Notes under the pieces: model-generated | Told to the model about the DNA's origin: nothing | What the model saw: only the letters and a program-made list of their open reading frames with translations | Databases searched by the model: none | Made by a program: the position numbers and the translations under genes | Assembly: GCF_037392515.1 (NCBI RefSeq) | Contig: NC_090291.1 | Span: 19,756,001 to 19,820,000 of the forward strand | Direction: 5' to 3' | Length of the DNA: 64,000 nucleotides | From: Haliotis asinina | Lineage: Eukaryota > Mollusca > Gastropoda > Lepetellida > Haliotidae | Shown here: one piece after another, positions 28,401-38,860 of the stretch | How positions within the stretch are numbered: position 1 is the first letter of the stretch | Layout: every line of letters begins with the position of its first letter

Positions 28401-31400
28401 CGTATTTTTTCAATGGACTTCCAGACCCAGCACCTAGTAACTGCACTTCCTGGATGTACCATAATTAATTGTAAGCGACCATTACGTCAGTTTTAGGGAC
28501 CTATCCTTAAAAATCTTGGGAGAATACATTTATAAAAAAAACCCTATCTGCCGCTTATTCAAGATCTGGTGTTTATTCGAGTACAGGCAGTTAGGTATTT
28601 CCAAAATAACTGTCTTTCCTCTGATGCATTTTTGACTCCAGTGTATTTTAGAGGCAATATAGTACAGTTCAGTTGAGTTGTGAGCCTTTAAAAGCATTGT
28701 TGACAAAAGTCTGTTGTTTATACTGGAGGAAAAACCATTTTTACTCAATTCAAATTTGGATTTGGCTGCAGCCTGTGTTCTTTTGTACTCACCATGCTAA
28801 TCATACTGTAGCTGGATTCCACTGAACTGTCTGGTTTGATCTCATGGAAGGCCATTCTGCATTTCTTTCATATTTCTTCAGTAGTGCTATATTTGAAATA
28901 ACACATTCTAATCTGATTGTTGTTTATGCAACACTCAGCAGTATTCACCACAACATACTGTTCACTGGGCCTAGTAAATGTTTTTGAGGCTAATGACTTA
29001 TTGAAGTATGTGTGCAGACATTTTCACCATCTGCTAAATGATGATTAACAGTAATTTCAGGGTTCAAAAGTAATATGAGTCTGCCAGTGCACTCCTAATT
29101 AACTTCAGCAAGAACTAACCACATGTTCTGTAATGGAGACTCAGAGGCAGGTCATCATTGCAGAACACCATTTAGTTTTTCTTCTAACAGTGATGAAACA
29201 AGAATATGAAACAAGGCTCTGTCTGTCAAATGACTATGAATGAAGTTCTGATTACAAGCCACACAATCAGTGATCTAAGAACTAATGCTCAATTGCCATG
29301 ATTTTAATCAACCATAAACAGGTCCTTCATCCCAACACATATCATGACAGCCAATCCAAGAAAACCAAACAAGGTTCTGTCTCAGTACCACACAGAATGA
29401 GTAATGACTGAACAACACTGCTGCACAAATCAAGCACAAAACCATTCAGAAAGTTGCACTGTTGAGATGGGTAATGTGTACAGCCTTGCTCCTCTCTGAC
29501 CTATGCACTATAAATAGCCAGGAGAGGAACACTTCCCTGCCTGGTTGCATAGCATGCTGAAAGTACAAGTGCTGAAACCTGTCAGTAATCTGCCTGCCTG
29601 TTGCTGGTGCTGTGTGTTGGAGCTTCACCAGTCTCATCTCCGCTTTACCATACCCACTACCTGCATATCCAATACAACACACTGCGCCCGATTCCACAGG
29701 TATCAGGGCTTCTCGTGTTACAGAATAAAGAAAAAGTCATTCTGAAAATATTTACAAGCCCAAGTATGCATTCTTTGCTGATGGCTGTTACATAAAATGA
29801 CTGCATAAAATTAACCATCAATGTCCTAAAGAGAACCCAAAATTTAAAAGTTTCGGCAATAGGGACTTTGATTCAGATACTTCAGCAGAGTGTTGTGAAG
29901 TCATGTGGATTGGTTATATACGGGAGAAGAAACTTGTAAAATAACGAACTAGGTAAATTAGTTACTTTTCTTTTTGAAGTTTACAGGGAGCAATAACTTA
30001 AGATTCCCCTGTCTACTGAAAATGGTTAAGACTTTGGATGTGCCTCAATTCAGATATTTCAGCAGAACATTATGAACTCTGACCTGCCCCTGGACTTGTC
30101 ACATGTGAGAAGATGTAATTGGTATCATAACAAACTAGCAGAAATAACACCTTTCTCTGGTGGGAGCAATCAGTTTATGTGTAATCTTGGCAACAACCAA
30201 GTACCTTAACAAGTCACCTAAATTAAGATTTACATATCACCTAAAAACCACTAAGGAAATATTTCATGTTCAACCAGATAGAATTGAAGATAATGGCACA
30301 GGATCGAGTTCTCCAACATATGCCAGTATAACAGAGTAACATTGCAGAGACGTGAAATTATAATTAATTTCAAACATACGTTTTCCAGTGATATCGTGTC
30401 CAACATAATCATAGCCACATTTGATACCAAATACCTGTGAGACTAAACAGAATCTAGCATTCCCTAACAACAGGATGATATTCCAAGTTTTTGTATAAGC
30501 ATATTTTCCTCACTTCTCAGAACAATCACAGTCTGGGATTTTAATCACTATGACAAAATGTTAAATTTCTGTCTCAGTAAACTTACATGTTTCTCTAATC
30601 TGCCAGAATACTGTCAATGCATGTATTTTCGAATCTGTCAACATGATGAAAGCCATGATCAAAGAATAGCCATCCACTTTCTCACCTGTACTAACCATGG
30701 TGAACAGGTATGAGTTTGAAATATCCCTGGAATAGAGCATCTAGTCATGGGCAAAAGTCTGCTGCCTTCCAATCTGAATGCCTCGGCTGTTTTACAAATG
30801 ACTGATTAACAACCCAACAGTGCTGACTTTCTCATGGAAAACTTCCCAGAAATCAATAGGAGCAATCCAGGTAATATTGCACTGACCATTATGTCAGCCT
30901 CCTAGAGTGTCAGGCATCATGAAACATCGCTACTTGACTGTCAGCACTATCGGATGAATATTCATATAGGCTCTGTAATGAGAATGCTATTCAACCTGTC
31001 TAAAAGAACATAATATTGATTTAATGCTTCAGCATGTTTACATGGTACCCTGAGCTGCTGGTTGAATGTGAAAAAATGGTTCAAAGTAACAGGTCAATAA
31101 CGTGATCAGGGAAACTGATTCATCAGCAATTACGACATAAGTAGCGATTTTCCCTCCATGTCATTGCCAGTATACAGCAATACAGCAACAGCATCATGGA
31201 CTGTGATGAATAGATAGATGCTGAACAGACAAACCAGTGGTTGATTGCATGAGCAAAGATTCCCTCCATGATATGCAAAATGACTATCATGAACTCCATT
31301 ATCTCCTATATGGTTCACTTGGGAAGTAATGGCAGGAAGAGAGGGTGACAATTGCCAACAACATGTTGACGAAAATATATGACAATGTGTTTGTAAGCAT

Positions 31401-34400
31401 TCTATAATAGCATTCTAATATAGCATTCTATTTCAGACAGGTCTGAGTTAACCTGGACAATTATGATGGGCATTTCAGAAAATCTGATGTGACCTACAGC
31501 CACACAAGTTTCCTCAGTCTAAGCCATTGGTAAAGGTCACAGAAACTCATCCAGTGCAGAACTAGTTTAGGGGTAGTATCTCCATAGTACTGTCATCATA
31601 GTCATCACTTGCTTATTGTTTCACTGAACTGAAAAACACTCCTGGCCAGTCATGTTCATACATACTTAATTTCAAAAGATACAAGGGAGATTATTTCAAT
31701 GCTGAGTCACAAGTGCAAACACAAATTGATATGTTTGACTTATATTGCTGACCCTTATCAGGGCCAAACTATTAACTCAGTAAGCTACTTATACCATCTC
31801 ATATGGTCAAAGTTCAGGCACTGGTCACCTACCCATAGCGGCATCAAGCCTGACCACCATGGACAATAGCACCTCCACTACAGTCATGTCCTAGTACAGT
31901 GACAGGCATTATAATCAGCCCAGCACAAGTCTAGTGGCAAAATAAGAACAACAGTATTTGGACCTCTCCAACATTTCATATCAGCGACATGTTTCTCACT
32001 CACATCCAGCGTTTTTACGTAGAACTATTTAGAGCTTGCATCATTCAGTATGAAAACGTTCTACATTCCCACAAAAAAGCCCCACATAATTTATAAAAAT
32101 ACATTCTATAATAGTTTCCCCATTAGATTGTTCCCTGTCACTCAATCATTTTGGAAAAAAGTATTGAACTCAACGTGTATTGTGTTAATGAAAAACCCAA
32201 TTCTATGAAATTTCCACAATCCCAGGGCACTTGTTGAATTTTTCTTCATGGAGCTTATTTCTTCATTCAGGAAGTGACATACCAGTGATGTGCTGTAATA
32301 AAGATCTGTCCATTGGAAAAGCACAGAATAAGGCAAGTATCAGGATTTCACATGTGGAATCATGAACATCTCAAAAACGTGGAATTTCCTGTAGGAGTAG
32401 CACGATTTCCGCTGAGATGCAAGTACTCTGGACTGACAACACAACTACTTCTCCAACACGTAACTATATCTACCTGACTACCACCAAACAAATGCCTATC
32501 CTAGTGGCTACTATGAACTCAATAAATTTGAACATGATGAAATTCTGGTTCATCCACATCCCCAAACTCATCTTGCAAACACGATGTGAATCAAAATGAC
32601 CCAACATGACAAAATACATTCTTGTACTTGTAGCACTTGTTCATGCAGTCAAGGTGACCCACTCCAGACTCAAATGAAATAGTTTCCCTATATCTTTACA
32701 TAGTGAGACACTTGAAATTAAGAGGTCTTGGATCTTACCCTGCTTACAGTTTTCACCATAAGTATTTGAATCTGTCAATTAAACTTTTAACATCTGAGCT
32801 ATGACAAGGACTCACAGACATTAAATGCTTAACTCTGAACACTTTGTCATCGTCTACCACAACAGCTCATGTTCAACAAATGGGAAAAAACAAGAAGACA
32901 CATTCATCAATATCCCCCACATTACCTCCAATTTCAATCGAAGTCAAACTTGTTGCCATGGAAACGCCAAAAATATTTTATTCAGAATTCCAAAACTATA
33001 AAAAGGCACCAGTACACCACCAGACCAATCTATGTGTCAAGTTTGGTGAAGAAATATTGAACGGTTTTAGAGTTCTGCTCCAGAAAAGATAAATGAACAT
33101 GAACGGACGGTGCATCTTAATACCCCCAGCAATATATGTTACGGGGGATAATTCGACTTGGATGAAAACAAATAATCTAGCTTTTTAATAGCCTCAAACC
33201 AACGAACCAGTGATTGTGTATTACAAGTCTGGCACATCAGTGGTAAACAGCCACAATACACAGATAACAACCATATACCAACAGTTTATACACCAGACAA
33301 TCTTCACTTCCTCTTTCTCAGCATTTATTGATAGAAATGTGGGCTATAGGTGATATATCCTGACGAGGAATTCACTTGGCCACCTCAACATTCAATACCT
33401 TCATTTTCAAAACTTCAATCTTTCACTAAAATATTAACTTAATTCCCTGTGTGAAAATACATATGGTATTAGCAAATAGGCACAAAACCAAAACAAAAAT
33501 GAATATTCTTCAAACGTATTTCAGAGTACGAAACAAAACTCCTGTGTCATTCCTAATAATAGGTGTCTTGCATGCCTAAATGAGGTAACTCGGAACAGCA
33601 GATTGCAGTGCTGCAGATGACTGGATCCCAGCACTAGTGACTATCATCCTTTACCAATCACATTTTGATCACTCATAAACATCTACTTGTCTTCAAGGGC
33701 CTTACCAAAATAACAGTTACCATGGTTACAATTTCACTCTTCTTAACAAAGGATTCCATGCTACTCCCAAGACTACTAATCTGTTCTGAGAACAAGTAAA
33801 AATCCAATATCTCAGCCAGTTTTTATAATTTCAAGTTTGGACGGACTAAAACTGTCAGAAGCTATAGCATATTAAACATCATGACTTGTGCATGCCGTAT
33901 TTGGTGTATTCTGAAGACTGTGAAATAAATTTCACACAAGTCATCAGGAGAAGTCCTTAAAAACTAAACACGTAAAACCGACGCTTTTGTAACACTAACA
34001 GGATTGAGGTGTACCCATACATGACTCAGCAAACCTTCTATCAATATGGGGATATTGTGCAAAGCAAGTAAGCTTAAGGATCACAGAGTGGCCTGTATAT
34101 CATGCATGTTGATCTATTAACTATACACATTGATCTGGTACTATGGGAATTAAATCTGTTCAGAAGAAATGGAATGATGATATATACAAAAGTGAAAAGG
34201 TATTAGTGACAATACACATAAATCTACATTTTATTATGATGACTTCCCTGAAAACTATCACAAAGGACTGTTCGTTTCAGAAGTGATGTTGCCATTGCCA
34301 CCTACCCTCACTCAAGCAATACAGGATTTCAACAGCTAAATTTCACTGAACTGCTATTTTTAGAACGGAGTTTTTGAGATGTATTCAAAACAAACGTTAG

Positions 34401-37400
34401 GCAGTGGAAGGTTCCAAGATATTTTTTATATCTGAATGTCAATGAAAAGGACAGTTAGAATCTAGCTCAGTGGATTCCCCACAACATGAGCTTCCTAGGG
34501 AATCATAACCATTTACCTTTGGATTTCTAGTATTGTAAACATGCCAGTGAGATTGGTAACAACCTGAAGTTTACAGCACTACATGATTTACCTGTACCTT
34601 TAAATCAACTCTAAGGCCAGACCAATTATATTTCTTGTTTTACGTATTGTGTCCTCAGAATACTTAACTAAAAGGCTAAAGGCAGAGGGAATAAAAACAT
34701 TTTAAAAATCACCAAAGTAATGTTCCTTCTAAATTCCAAAATATGTGGCAAACAACAAATTTCCATGCAGGTTTTCATTTCTGGCCCATAAAAACATTAG
34801 AAGTTTACTTTTTGAGTGGGGAATTTTTTTTTTATACTCGAAAAAACACAACCGGCGTATCCAAAAAAAGTAATAAATTTGGTCTGGCTTATGAAAATAA
34901 TTCAAACATAACTGTTCAACATTTTTGTTTAACTGTCAATGACAACCTCTTGCCATGCTTACCATGCTGAGATTTTAGAATAAAATGTTTTTCTTGGTTT
35001 TCTACAAGTATTAGCATGACAACACAGGTTACCATGACACTTTTTTTTATTTCCATTTTCATCCCCACTCTACAACATATACAATTATATGCATACATAA
35101 TATGTTACCATGACAGTTCCTGTCTTACACATAAAATGGTCGAAAACGTCTGAAAATATTTTGCATTATAATTAGCAGTTTGTGTCCCACTACTTATGCA
35201 AACTGTAACAGACAACTGATATGATTGATTTAACTGTATTTATGAAATCTTTTTGTGCATTAGCACACTATTTTTCTAAGTCATGTAAAAAGTGCAAATA
35301 CTGCCTGTCTCATTTATAATAGTAATAGTAATATTCAGTGACGAACATGATAGACGCACAAACTCATTACAACAAGCATACAAATTATGTCAATTTCAGC
35401 TTTGTGAACTACGTATCTACTATTTACAGGATCATGCAAACTACCTGAAATTGTATTTAATGTGCAACATCACACTGGAATTATCCAGCTCTATCAGCTG
35501 TCTATAGTAGCGATCTCTAGATAACTGAGTCTGGACCAGAAAATCCAGCGATTGACATCATCAGCAGTAATAAACACAGGGTACAATGACATGCAATCAA
35601 ATCATCTGACCATCTAACTAATTAGATCACTTATTCCCCTAAGAATCCCAAGGGTGAAGATTATGCAAGTTGTAGTCAAACATTGGTTGGAGAAAGGCAC
35701 AGAAATAACAGAAACAGGACTCTTTCTGACAAACACTGGCACTCATTCAGCTGTCGTAAGGCTCTCCTAGCATTTGGTAATATGATGTTCATGAATTACA
35801 CTGGTCATTAGCAAGGCGTACAGCAATTTACAATCTGATCCTGGGGATACCAGACACCTTGCTGTCTCATCCTTCCTGGTACCCTTTCATTGCTGAACTG
35901 AGACATATTTCAGACAAAGTCGCATACTGAGGGAACCACCACCTGTAAACTATGTTTCTGTATGGGGCGGGATGGATGGAAGCCATAGAAACTCTGAAGA
36001 GTCAGTCTTATAAACCATGATTGCCCATCCAGCTAGTCAAGAGTAGTTTCCACCATTGCTCCACATCGCTTCACCAGATTAACTCTGCCTATTTTCTACA
36101 GATATGTCAGCTATACTTTCTAGAGCAAGGTAGTCCCATATTTTGATGAAACCAAGGAGCATGTGTGTGATGCTGACAACACATGACGTGAACGGTGATT
36201 TTATCCCACTTTTATTAAGTTTGAGCACCATTCTGGCAATAAACCTGGTTAGGCAACATATGGGATTGTATCATTTATGATCAGGTTCATTGACTTGTTT
36301 GACACGCATCTTAATATCATAACTACATAGTTCAATGCCAGTGTTACTCACTGGATTGTCTGTTCAAGACTCGCTTCCCTACAGACCACCAAGGAATACT
36401 GATGAGTACTGTGTTAAAACAATCAAACCACCACAGGGACACCTGAATCACACCAAGTCTTCAGCGTGACAAGTAAATGCTTTAACCACAAGGCTACTAG
36501 ACAACTTGACACACTAAGGAACAGGATCCACAGAGCCTTCAAAACAGGCCAGTTCGTGTCTTTTCTCCTCATTAAATATATCTGTCTAACTTAGATCTAT
36601 AGTGGTCTTCAATCAAACTCCAGCAGACCAAGTCAATTGTCGGAGGTGCAGAAAATTATAACTGAGATTACATCAAACATTGTCATAAGATCAAAGCTAC
36701 TTTGAACAATATTCAGTTGTCAAAATGCTCAGCTCAAGGACAAAAACAAAGTGATACAGGTAGCAAGGTGAGATATCCCATTACAACTAGTTTGCAATAA
36801 TGACAAGTTTTACTCTACATTTGCCTATTTTAACTTGTTGTGATCAACATCTCATGAATGATGAAATAAGTAAGAGGTTTGAAACGACATGTAATAGCTC
36901 TGCTGAAATCAATGGCCACATAACATGAAATTCCACTTTCCATAATTCCCTTGGTCTATAGTTGAGATGAAAGCAAATTCTCCAAAAACAATTGATTCGA
37001 TAAATTGCTTCACATCACCAAAATCATTAACTTAGAAATGACCTCAGAATGAAAAGACAATGATTCATTACTAACAATTATGCATAGCCATCAGCCATCA
37101 TGGATACAGTTTGCATATCAAATTAAATGAATGTATAATATTCTTATTGTTGAATAGTCTTTAAAAAGTTTATTAGTCTGTTATTCAACACTGCATTGCA
37201 AAGCTCCAGCTATATGAAGTTATTTGTTAGGAATCATGTCTGGACAAAACACTCCAGTGATTACATGAGTATCAACCTATGCAAGGCTATGACAAGCAGC
37301 AGCTGAGACGACAAGCCTAATCATATGATCCACCAGTATCTGTAGGTACCTATTACTTTTGTGGGTTGTGGAAGACAAAATGGCCACTAGGCAGTTACCA

Positions 37401-38747
37401 TCAGTTGTGTGTGGCTAGTGTGGTCGATACCTTTACAAACGACTTTCTTCATATAAAATTTTCAAATACTTAAAATGGAAAATAAAACACTTACCCATCT
37501 CTGCCTTTGCTGATTATTTTCACTTCAAAGTAGTAAATTCCACATGCTGCAGGAATATGGTGAGTAGCACGCACACTGGCAGCATCCTTTGGGGTCTTGC
37601 CCACTCCTAAAATACATAAACACAAAATAGCCAGGTAAAAACGCAAGTAACACTCACCTAGTTCAAATTCTCATCTCAAGTAACACTTGGATAAGTTCAT
37701 TTCAGACATGCCATAACATACAAGGATAGATAAATATGTACTGCTTTTCACCTGTTCAACATAGCACACTTACAAGACACCACAGTGTGAAAATGTGAAA
37801 TGTGGGTTTCATCAGTTGAAACAAGAATGATATTTTTTATCATCTTCAAACTGTGTAACACCATTAAACTGTGATATATATGACATATGGTCATAATGTA
37901 TTAATTATATGTCCTGTTTCCTTAAATAAAGTTGCTGGGGCTCTATAATAATCATCCCTGGTTTCTGTGATAAAAACATGTCATATAGTCCCTTTCTGGC
38001 AGCAACCACTTGTTCTAAATGTACAGTACCAATTTCATCCATGCAGCTGGCAATTTGATACGAGGAATTCCTCAACCTGTATGTTTATTCATAAGGCACA
38101 GGCTCAATAAATACAGACAATCAACTGCTATGTTCTTTAGATGACTCTATCATTTAATGACTATGTAATGACATAGGCAATGACATGAATGGTTAATTAA
38201 TCAATAATGGCAATAAGGTATCAATAAATTTTGCAGGTCATAGTTATCTATAAATAAAGCAGTAGTCATACTGATGAAAAGAAAAATATCCACAAACTAT
38301 TCACTACAGTTGTCAATATGTCTAAACAAGCTCAAGAATCAATTATACCTTGAGCCCAGTGTATCGTAAAGGCCGACGCGGAAATCATTATTTCACAGAC
38401 CTATAGTGGCTCTGTGAAATTAGAGATGGAAAAGCATTAAATTCGTACCAATTCTAAGTGTATTGTATTAACTATGTTCACATTTTCAGCTACATGCACA
38501 CAGTCGAATCATCAGCTGTTTATTGAGTAACACTAAATGTCGAATTTGTGACTATACCTTTGTAATGAACACGCAGATTATTTTGAGAAAGGCCGATGTA
38601 ATTGTATTTATCTTTTGGGCTCCATGAGCGGGGTATCGGAGTGTCATCCTCGTTCACTGCGGGGTAAAGAAGCATCAGTCGATCTGTCATAGCTTGCGAG
38701 GTAGAATTAGGGCTTTCAGACGAAGAAATTTCTCCCGTCGTCGCCAT
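1342..38747 (-). CDS. RANBP9/10: RanBP9/RanBP10-family protein (SPRY–LisH–CTLH–CRA), complete, 12 exons
   Basis: Coding exons on the minus strand: 38747–38558, 37606–37495, 10930–10878, 10264–10097, 9659–9637, 8639–8538, 8120–8038, 6259–6147, 4924–4361, 3064–2913, 2491–2380, 1472–1342. They join in phase to 1803 nt (600 aa). Residues about 30–215 carry the SPRY region ([50 protein letters not shown]). LisH is at about 237–271 ([14 protein letters not shown]), CTLH at about 276–328 ([20 protein letters not shown]), a serine-rich linker at about 335–465, and a CRA-type C-terminus ends in FASVSDFLH. Known for the family: scaffold subunits of the CTLH/GID E3 ubiquitin ligase that also bind Ran and receptor tails. 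Length is near RanBP10 and shorter than RanBP9, which has a long proline-rich N-terminus. Which vertebrate paralogue is closer cannot be settled here; a single pre-duplication gene is likely. TAA in frame nine bases upstream of the ATG fixes the start. Confidence 0.95.
2380..2491 (-). CDS. RanBP9/10 coding exon 11 (CRA)
   Basis: Encodes [20 protein letters not shown] and [17 protein letters not shown]. Acceptor tgtctgcag|GATGCC, donor TTCTAG|gttagt. Confidence 0.95.
2913..3064 (-). CDS. RanBP9/10 coding exon 10 (CRA)
   Basis: Encodes [20 protein letters not shown] and onward to [12 protein letters not shown], start of the CRA region. Acceptor gttgtag|AGGTAG, donor TTACAA|gtaagt. Confidence 0.95.
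3425..3485 (-). repeat. Duplicated fragment of the exon 10 acceptor region
   Basis: About 60 bases resemble 3050–3109 (roughly 80% by eye): GACTTGAGGG, ACCTCTA, CCAG.GTTCCACCA and CAATACA appear in the same order. The copy includes the splice acceptor and the first ~15 coding bases of exon 10, and lies upstream in the intron. Confidence 0.65.
4030..4231 (+). mobile_element. Class B SINE-like repeat, 5'-truncated
   Basis: Contains GATCAGGTGGTCAGGCTCAC, GTTGTTGATCACT, TACAGACC.CTGCCATATAG and the tail GGAATATTGCTGAGTGCAGC…(CACT)n. Same family as the long copy at 55034–55312. Confidence 0.75.
4361..4924 (-). CDS. RanBP9/10 coding exon 9 (CTLH and Ser-rich linker)
   Basis: Largest exon, 564 nt. 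CTLH core [20 protein letters not shown] and [20 protein letters not shown] is followed by about 140 residues rich in Ser, Asn, Gly and acidic residues, as in RanBP9/10 but poorly conserved. Acceptor ttgtgcag|GAATCC, donor GATATGG|gtaaga. Confidence 0.95.
6147..6259 (-). CDS. RanBP9/10 coding exon 8 (LisH / start of CTLH)
   Basis: Encodes [18 protein letters not shown] and LASIKNRQ. Acceptor tgttcag|GATTG, donor CAGA|gtaatg. LisH mediates dimerisation in this family. Confidence 0.95.
6559..7012 (+). repeat. Class C interspersed repeat, ending in (ACAG)n
   Basis: Subunits with TTTCCATAGAAACCAAGAAAAA, AAAAGGCACCA and ATTGAACGGTTTTGTAGTTG followed by GACAGACAGACAG. Shares its start (AGATGACAYATCCCCCTGGCT) with 12138–12740. 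Not coding. Confidence 0.7.
7299..7470 (-). mobile_element. Class A tRNA-derived SINE
   Basis: On the minus strand: GGGGTAGCCTAGTGGATAAA (A-box-like), CGGGTTCGATCACC (B-box-like), then CCCATTTTCTGGTGTCCCCC, GATATTGCTGGAATATTGCT and an ACTC-rich tail. Confidence 0.85.
7535..7772 (-). mobile_element. Class B SINE-like repeat, near full length
   Basis: On the minus strand begins GAAGGTCCGGGGTAGAAAAG, continues with AGCAACCCATACTTGCC and GATCACTGGATTGTCTGGCC, and ends in GCGGCGTAAAACTT. Makes a spurious 82-aa ORF. Confidence 0.8.
8038..8120 (-). CDS. RanBP9/10 coding exon 7
   Basis: Encodes [20 protein letters not shown] then EWSAALH, leading into the LisH helix. Acceptor tgtacag|GAATGG, donor CACAG|gtcagc. 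Confidence 0.93.
8243..8376. mobile_element. MITE-like element with terminal inverted repeats (class D)
   Basis: Left end CTCCTTTCACTAAGCAC and right end GTGCTTTGTGAAAGGAG are inverted repeats, each flanked by a CTAG/GGCC-type extension. The body has GCACTAAGGTTACCTT. A related copy lies at 14461–14575. Confidence 0.6.
8538..8639 (-). CDS. RanBP9/10 coding exon 6
   Basis: Phase 0–0 exon encoding [20 protein letters not shown] then [14 protein letters not shown], the end of the SPRY region. Acceptor tgttacag|CCC, donor ATGAAG|gtcagt. Confidence 0.95.
9637..9659 (-). CDS. RanBP9/10 coding micro-exon 5 (23 nt)
   Basis: Encodes (G)VACTDLP, matching the family segment that links [10 protein letters not shown] to [12 protein letters not shown]. 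Acceptor tgtttcag|GTGTTG, donor CCCA|gtaagt. The exon is needed to keep the frame between exons 4 and 6. Confidence 0.92.
10097..10264 (-). CDS. RanBP9/10 coding exon 4
   Basis: SPRY core: [20 protein letters not shown] through [20 protein letters not shown]. Acceptor atttcag|GTTGGG, donor CTTAG|gtaggc. Confidence 0.95.
10878..10930 (-). CDS. RanBP9/10 coding exon 3
   Basis: 53-nt exon encoding [17 protein letters not shown], a highly conserved SPRY stretch. Acceptor tcttacag|ATAT, donor CCAG|gtagga. Confidence 0.95.
11986..12110 (-). mobile_element. Class A SINE, degenerate
   Basis: GAGTGAGTACAGTTTTATGC, TTTCAGCAATATTCCA and a worn B-box region (GGGAATCAATCCC) in the order expected for a minus-strand copy. 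Confidence 0.65.
12138..12740 (+). repeat. Class C interspersed repeat with three to four internal subunits
   Basis: Repeats of about 150–180 bp with TTTCCATRGAAA, GCAAAAGGCACCA and ATTGAACGGTTTTTGAGTT, ending GGACAGATAGACAGACGAGG. Gives spurious minus-strand ORFs at 12536–12216. Confidence 0.75.
13651..13792 (-). mobile_element. Class A SINE, diverged
   Basis: GTGAGTGAATTATGTTTTAT, CTTCACACATTGTGCCCATA, GGAACCGGGTCTTCGGCATGA and CCACTAGGTTACTCCACC in minus-strand order. Confidence 0.75.
14360..14575 (-). mobile_element. Class A SINE fragment followed by a class D MITE fragment
   Basis: 14360–14452 is a class A fragment (TTTTAGCAACATTCCAGATG, ATGGGCTTCACGCATTGCAC). At 14461–14575 a class D fragment follows (CTAACACTGCACTAAGGCTA, TTCGTGAAAGGAGGC), matching 8243–8376. 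Confidence 0.6.
14764..14985 (+). mobile_element. Class B SINE-like repeat
   Basis: ATGCTTGTCGTAAGAGGCAA, TTGGTTGACACATGTCATCA, TTGTCTGGTCCAGACTTAAT and GGAATATTGCTGAGTG, then a CACT-rich tail. Confidence 0.8.
15531..15695. mobile_element. Nested-palindrome MITE, 165 bp
   Basis: Arms 15531–15593 and 15633–15695 are inverted repeats of 63 nt with three mismatches by hand alignment (outer end TATACTCATGGAAACAAATA). Each arm is itself roughly palindromic (GGAAACAAATAAGGGAACAC against GTGTTCCTTTATTCTTTTCC). The outer TA pairs fit a TA target site, as in Tc1/mariner elements, but the superfamily is inference. Confidence 0.8.
18431..18584 (-). mobile_element. Class A SINE, diverged
   Basis: GTAAGTACAGTTTGACCAAG, GATATTCCAGCTGCATCACT, ATGGGCTTCACACAATGTAC and TGAACCTGTGTCTTCAGCA in minus-strand order. 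Confidence 0.7.
19284..19420 (+). mobile_element. Class A tRNA-derived SINE
   Basis: GGGGTAGCCTAGTAGTTAAA, AGTTCGACTCCCCACATGGG, GAAGCTTATTTCTGGTGTTC and AGTGTAAAACTAAACTCAC. Confidence 0.85.
22120..22530. repeat. Degenerate tandem array with AGTTTGACCTATAAA units
   Basis: Blocks containing CACAAACAGTTTGAC, TCCTACAATCARACTGACAG, CACTCTAGCAAAT and CTATAAAACT recur two to four times. Longer period about 130 bp near the start, shorter units later. Confidence 0.65.
23139..23558. mobile_element. Non-autonomous pogo/Tigger-like DNA element, 420 bp
   Basis: Left end CAGTCAAACCCCGTTTATCC and right end inverted, GGGTCCGAGTAAACGGGG then TTTGACTG, form TIRs of about 24 nt. Inside are further GGTCCGGTTAACCG-like pieces. 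No transposase ORF. TIR style is typical of pogo/Tigger MITEs; no clean TA duplication on the left flank. Confidence 0.65.
24781..24912. repeat. Perfect tetranucleotide microsatellite (GAGT)33
   Basis: 132 bases of uninterrupted GAGT. Adjacent GTTTGGTTTCATGTCACTTT looks like a worn SINE tail, so the array probably grew from the ACTC tail of a class A/B element. Confidence 0.97.
25901..25960 (-). mobile_element. Class A SINE 3' fragment
   Basis: GAGTGAGTTAGTTTTACGCC, ATATCATGACAGAGGACACC. Confidence 0.65.
26941..26992 (-). mobile_element. Class A SINE 3' fragment
   Basis: GTAGTTTTACGCTCTTTTCA, GCAATATTCCAGTATTATCA, TGGTGGGGGACAGC. Confidence 0.65.
32930..33150 (+). repeat. Class C interspersed repeat, single subunit
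   Basis: GTTGCCATGGAAACGCCAAA, AAAAGGCACCAGT, GAAGAAATATTGAACGGTTT and GAACGGACGGTGCATCTTAA, then CCCCCAGCAATATATGTTACG. Confidence 0.65.
36279..36410 (+). mobile_element. Class B SINE-like fragment, diverged
   Basis: TGATCAGGTTCATTGACTTG, CACTGGATTGTCTGTTCAAG and CTACAGACCACC, the class B order. A smaller minus-strand fragment is at 35518–35563 (GTCTGGACCAGAAAATCCAG). Confidence 0.55.
37495..37606 (-). CDS. RanBP9/10 coding exon 2
   Basis: SPRY region: [20 protein letters not shown] followed by [16 protein letters not shown]. Acceptor attttag|GAGTGG, donor GATGG|gtaagt. Followed by the 26.5-kb intron. Confidence 0.95.
38558..38747 (-). CDS. RanBP9/10 coding exon 1
   Basis: Encodes residues 1–63 plus one base: a short Ser/Thr-rich leader, then the start of the SPRY region ([20 protein letters not shown]). 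Donor is AAAG|gtatag. In-frame TAA lies at 38756–38754. Confidence 0.95.
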
Positions 38748-38860
38748 CTTGCTTTACTAACTCGAAACAAAACCCGGATGTGACGCAAAAATTCAATACT
38801 GTATACTTTGTAACACATTTTTCTATTGGATGATCTAGTTCAATGGTCCAATCAAATAGA
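38748..38860 (-). promoter_or_regulatory. Putative core promoter of RanBP9/10
   Basis: Upstream of the ATG, in plus coordinates: an ETS-like CCGGAT at 38774–38779, a CRE/C/EBP-like TGACGCAA at 38781–38788, and two CCAAT boxes (ATTGG 38825–38829; CCAAT 38848–38852). The start codon sits in GCAAGATGGCGACG, a YY1-type motif. The elements are seen; their use is inference. Confidence 0.5.

Larger units (their letters stand above)
10931..37494 (-). other. Intron 2 of RanBP9/10 (26.6 kb), no nested gene recognised
   Basis: Bounded by GATGG|gtaagt and tcttacag|ATAT on the minus strand. All ORFs inside are short, lack splice-consistent continuation and match no family I know. Identified contents are separate entries: class A/B/C/D repeats, palindromic MITE 15531–15695, a tandem array near 22.1–22.5 kb, pogo-like MITE 23139–23558 and (GAGT)33 at 24781–24912. 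The stretches 15.7–18.4, 19.5–22.1, 25.0–25.9, 27.0–32.8 and 33.2–35.5 kb are AT-rich with nothing further seen. Confidence 0.85.

Noticed and set aside
28370..28595. Possible DNA-transposon ends (CTAATAAGCGCC and CCGCTTATTCAAG motifs)
   Set aside because: The two ends do not form a convincing inverted repeat and no boundaries could be set.
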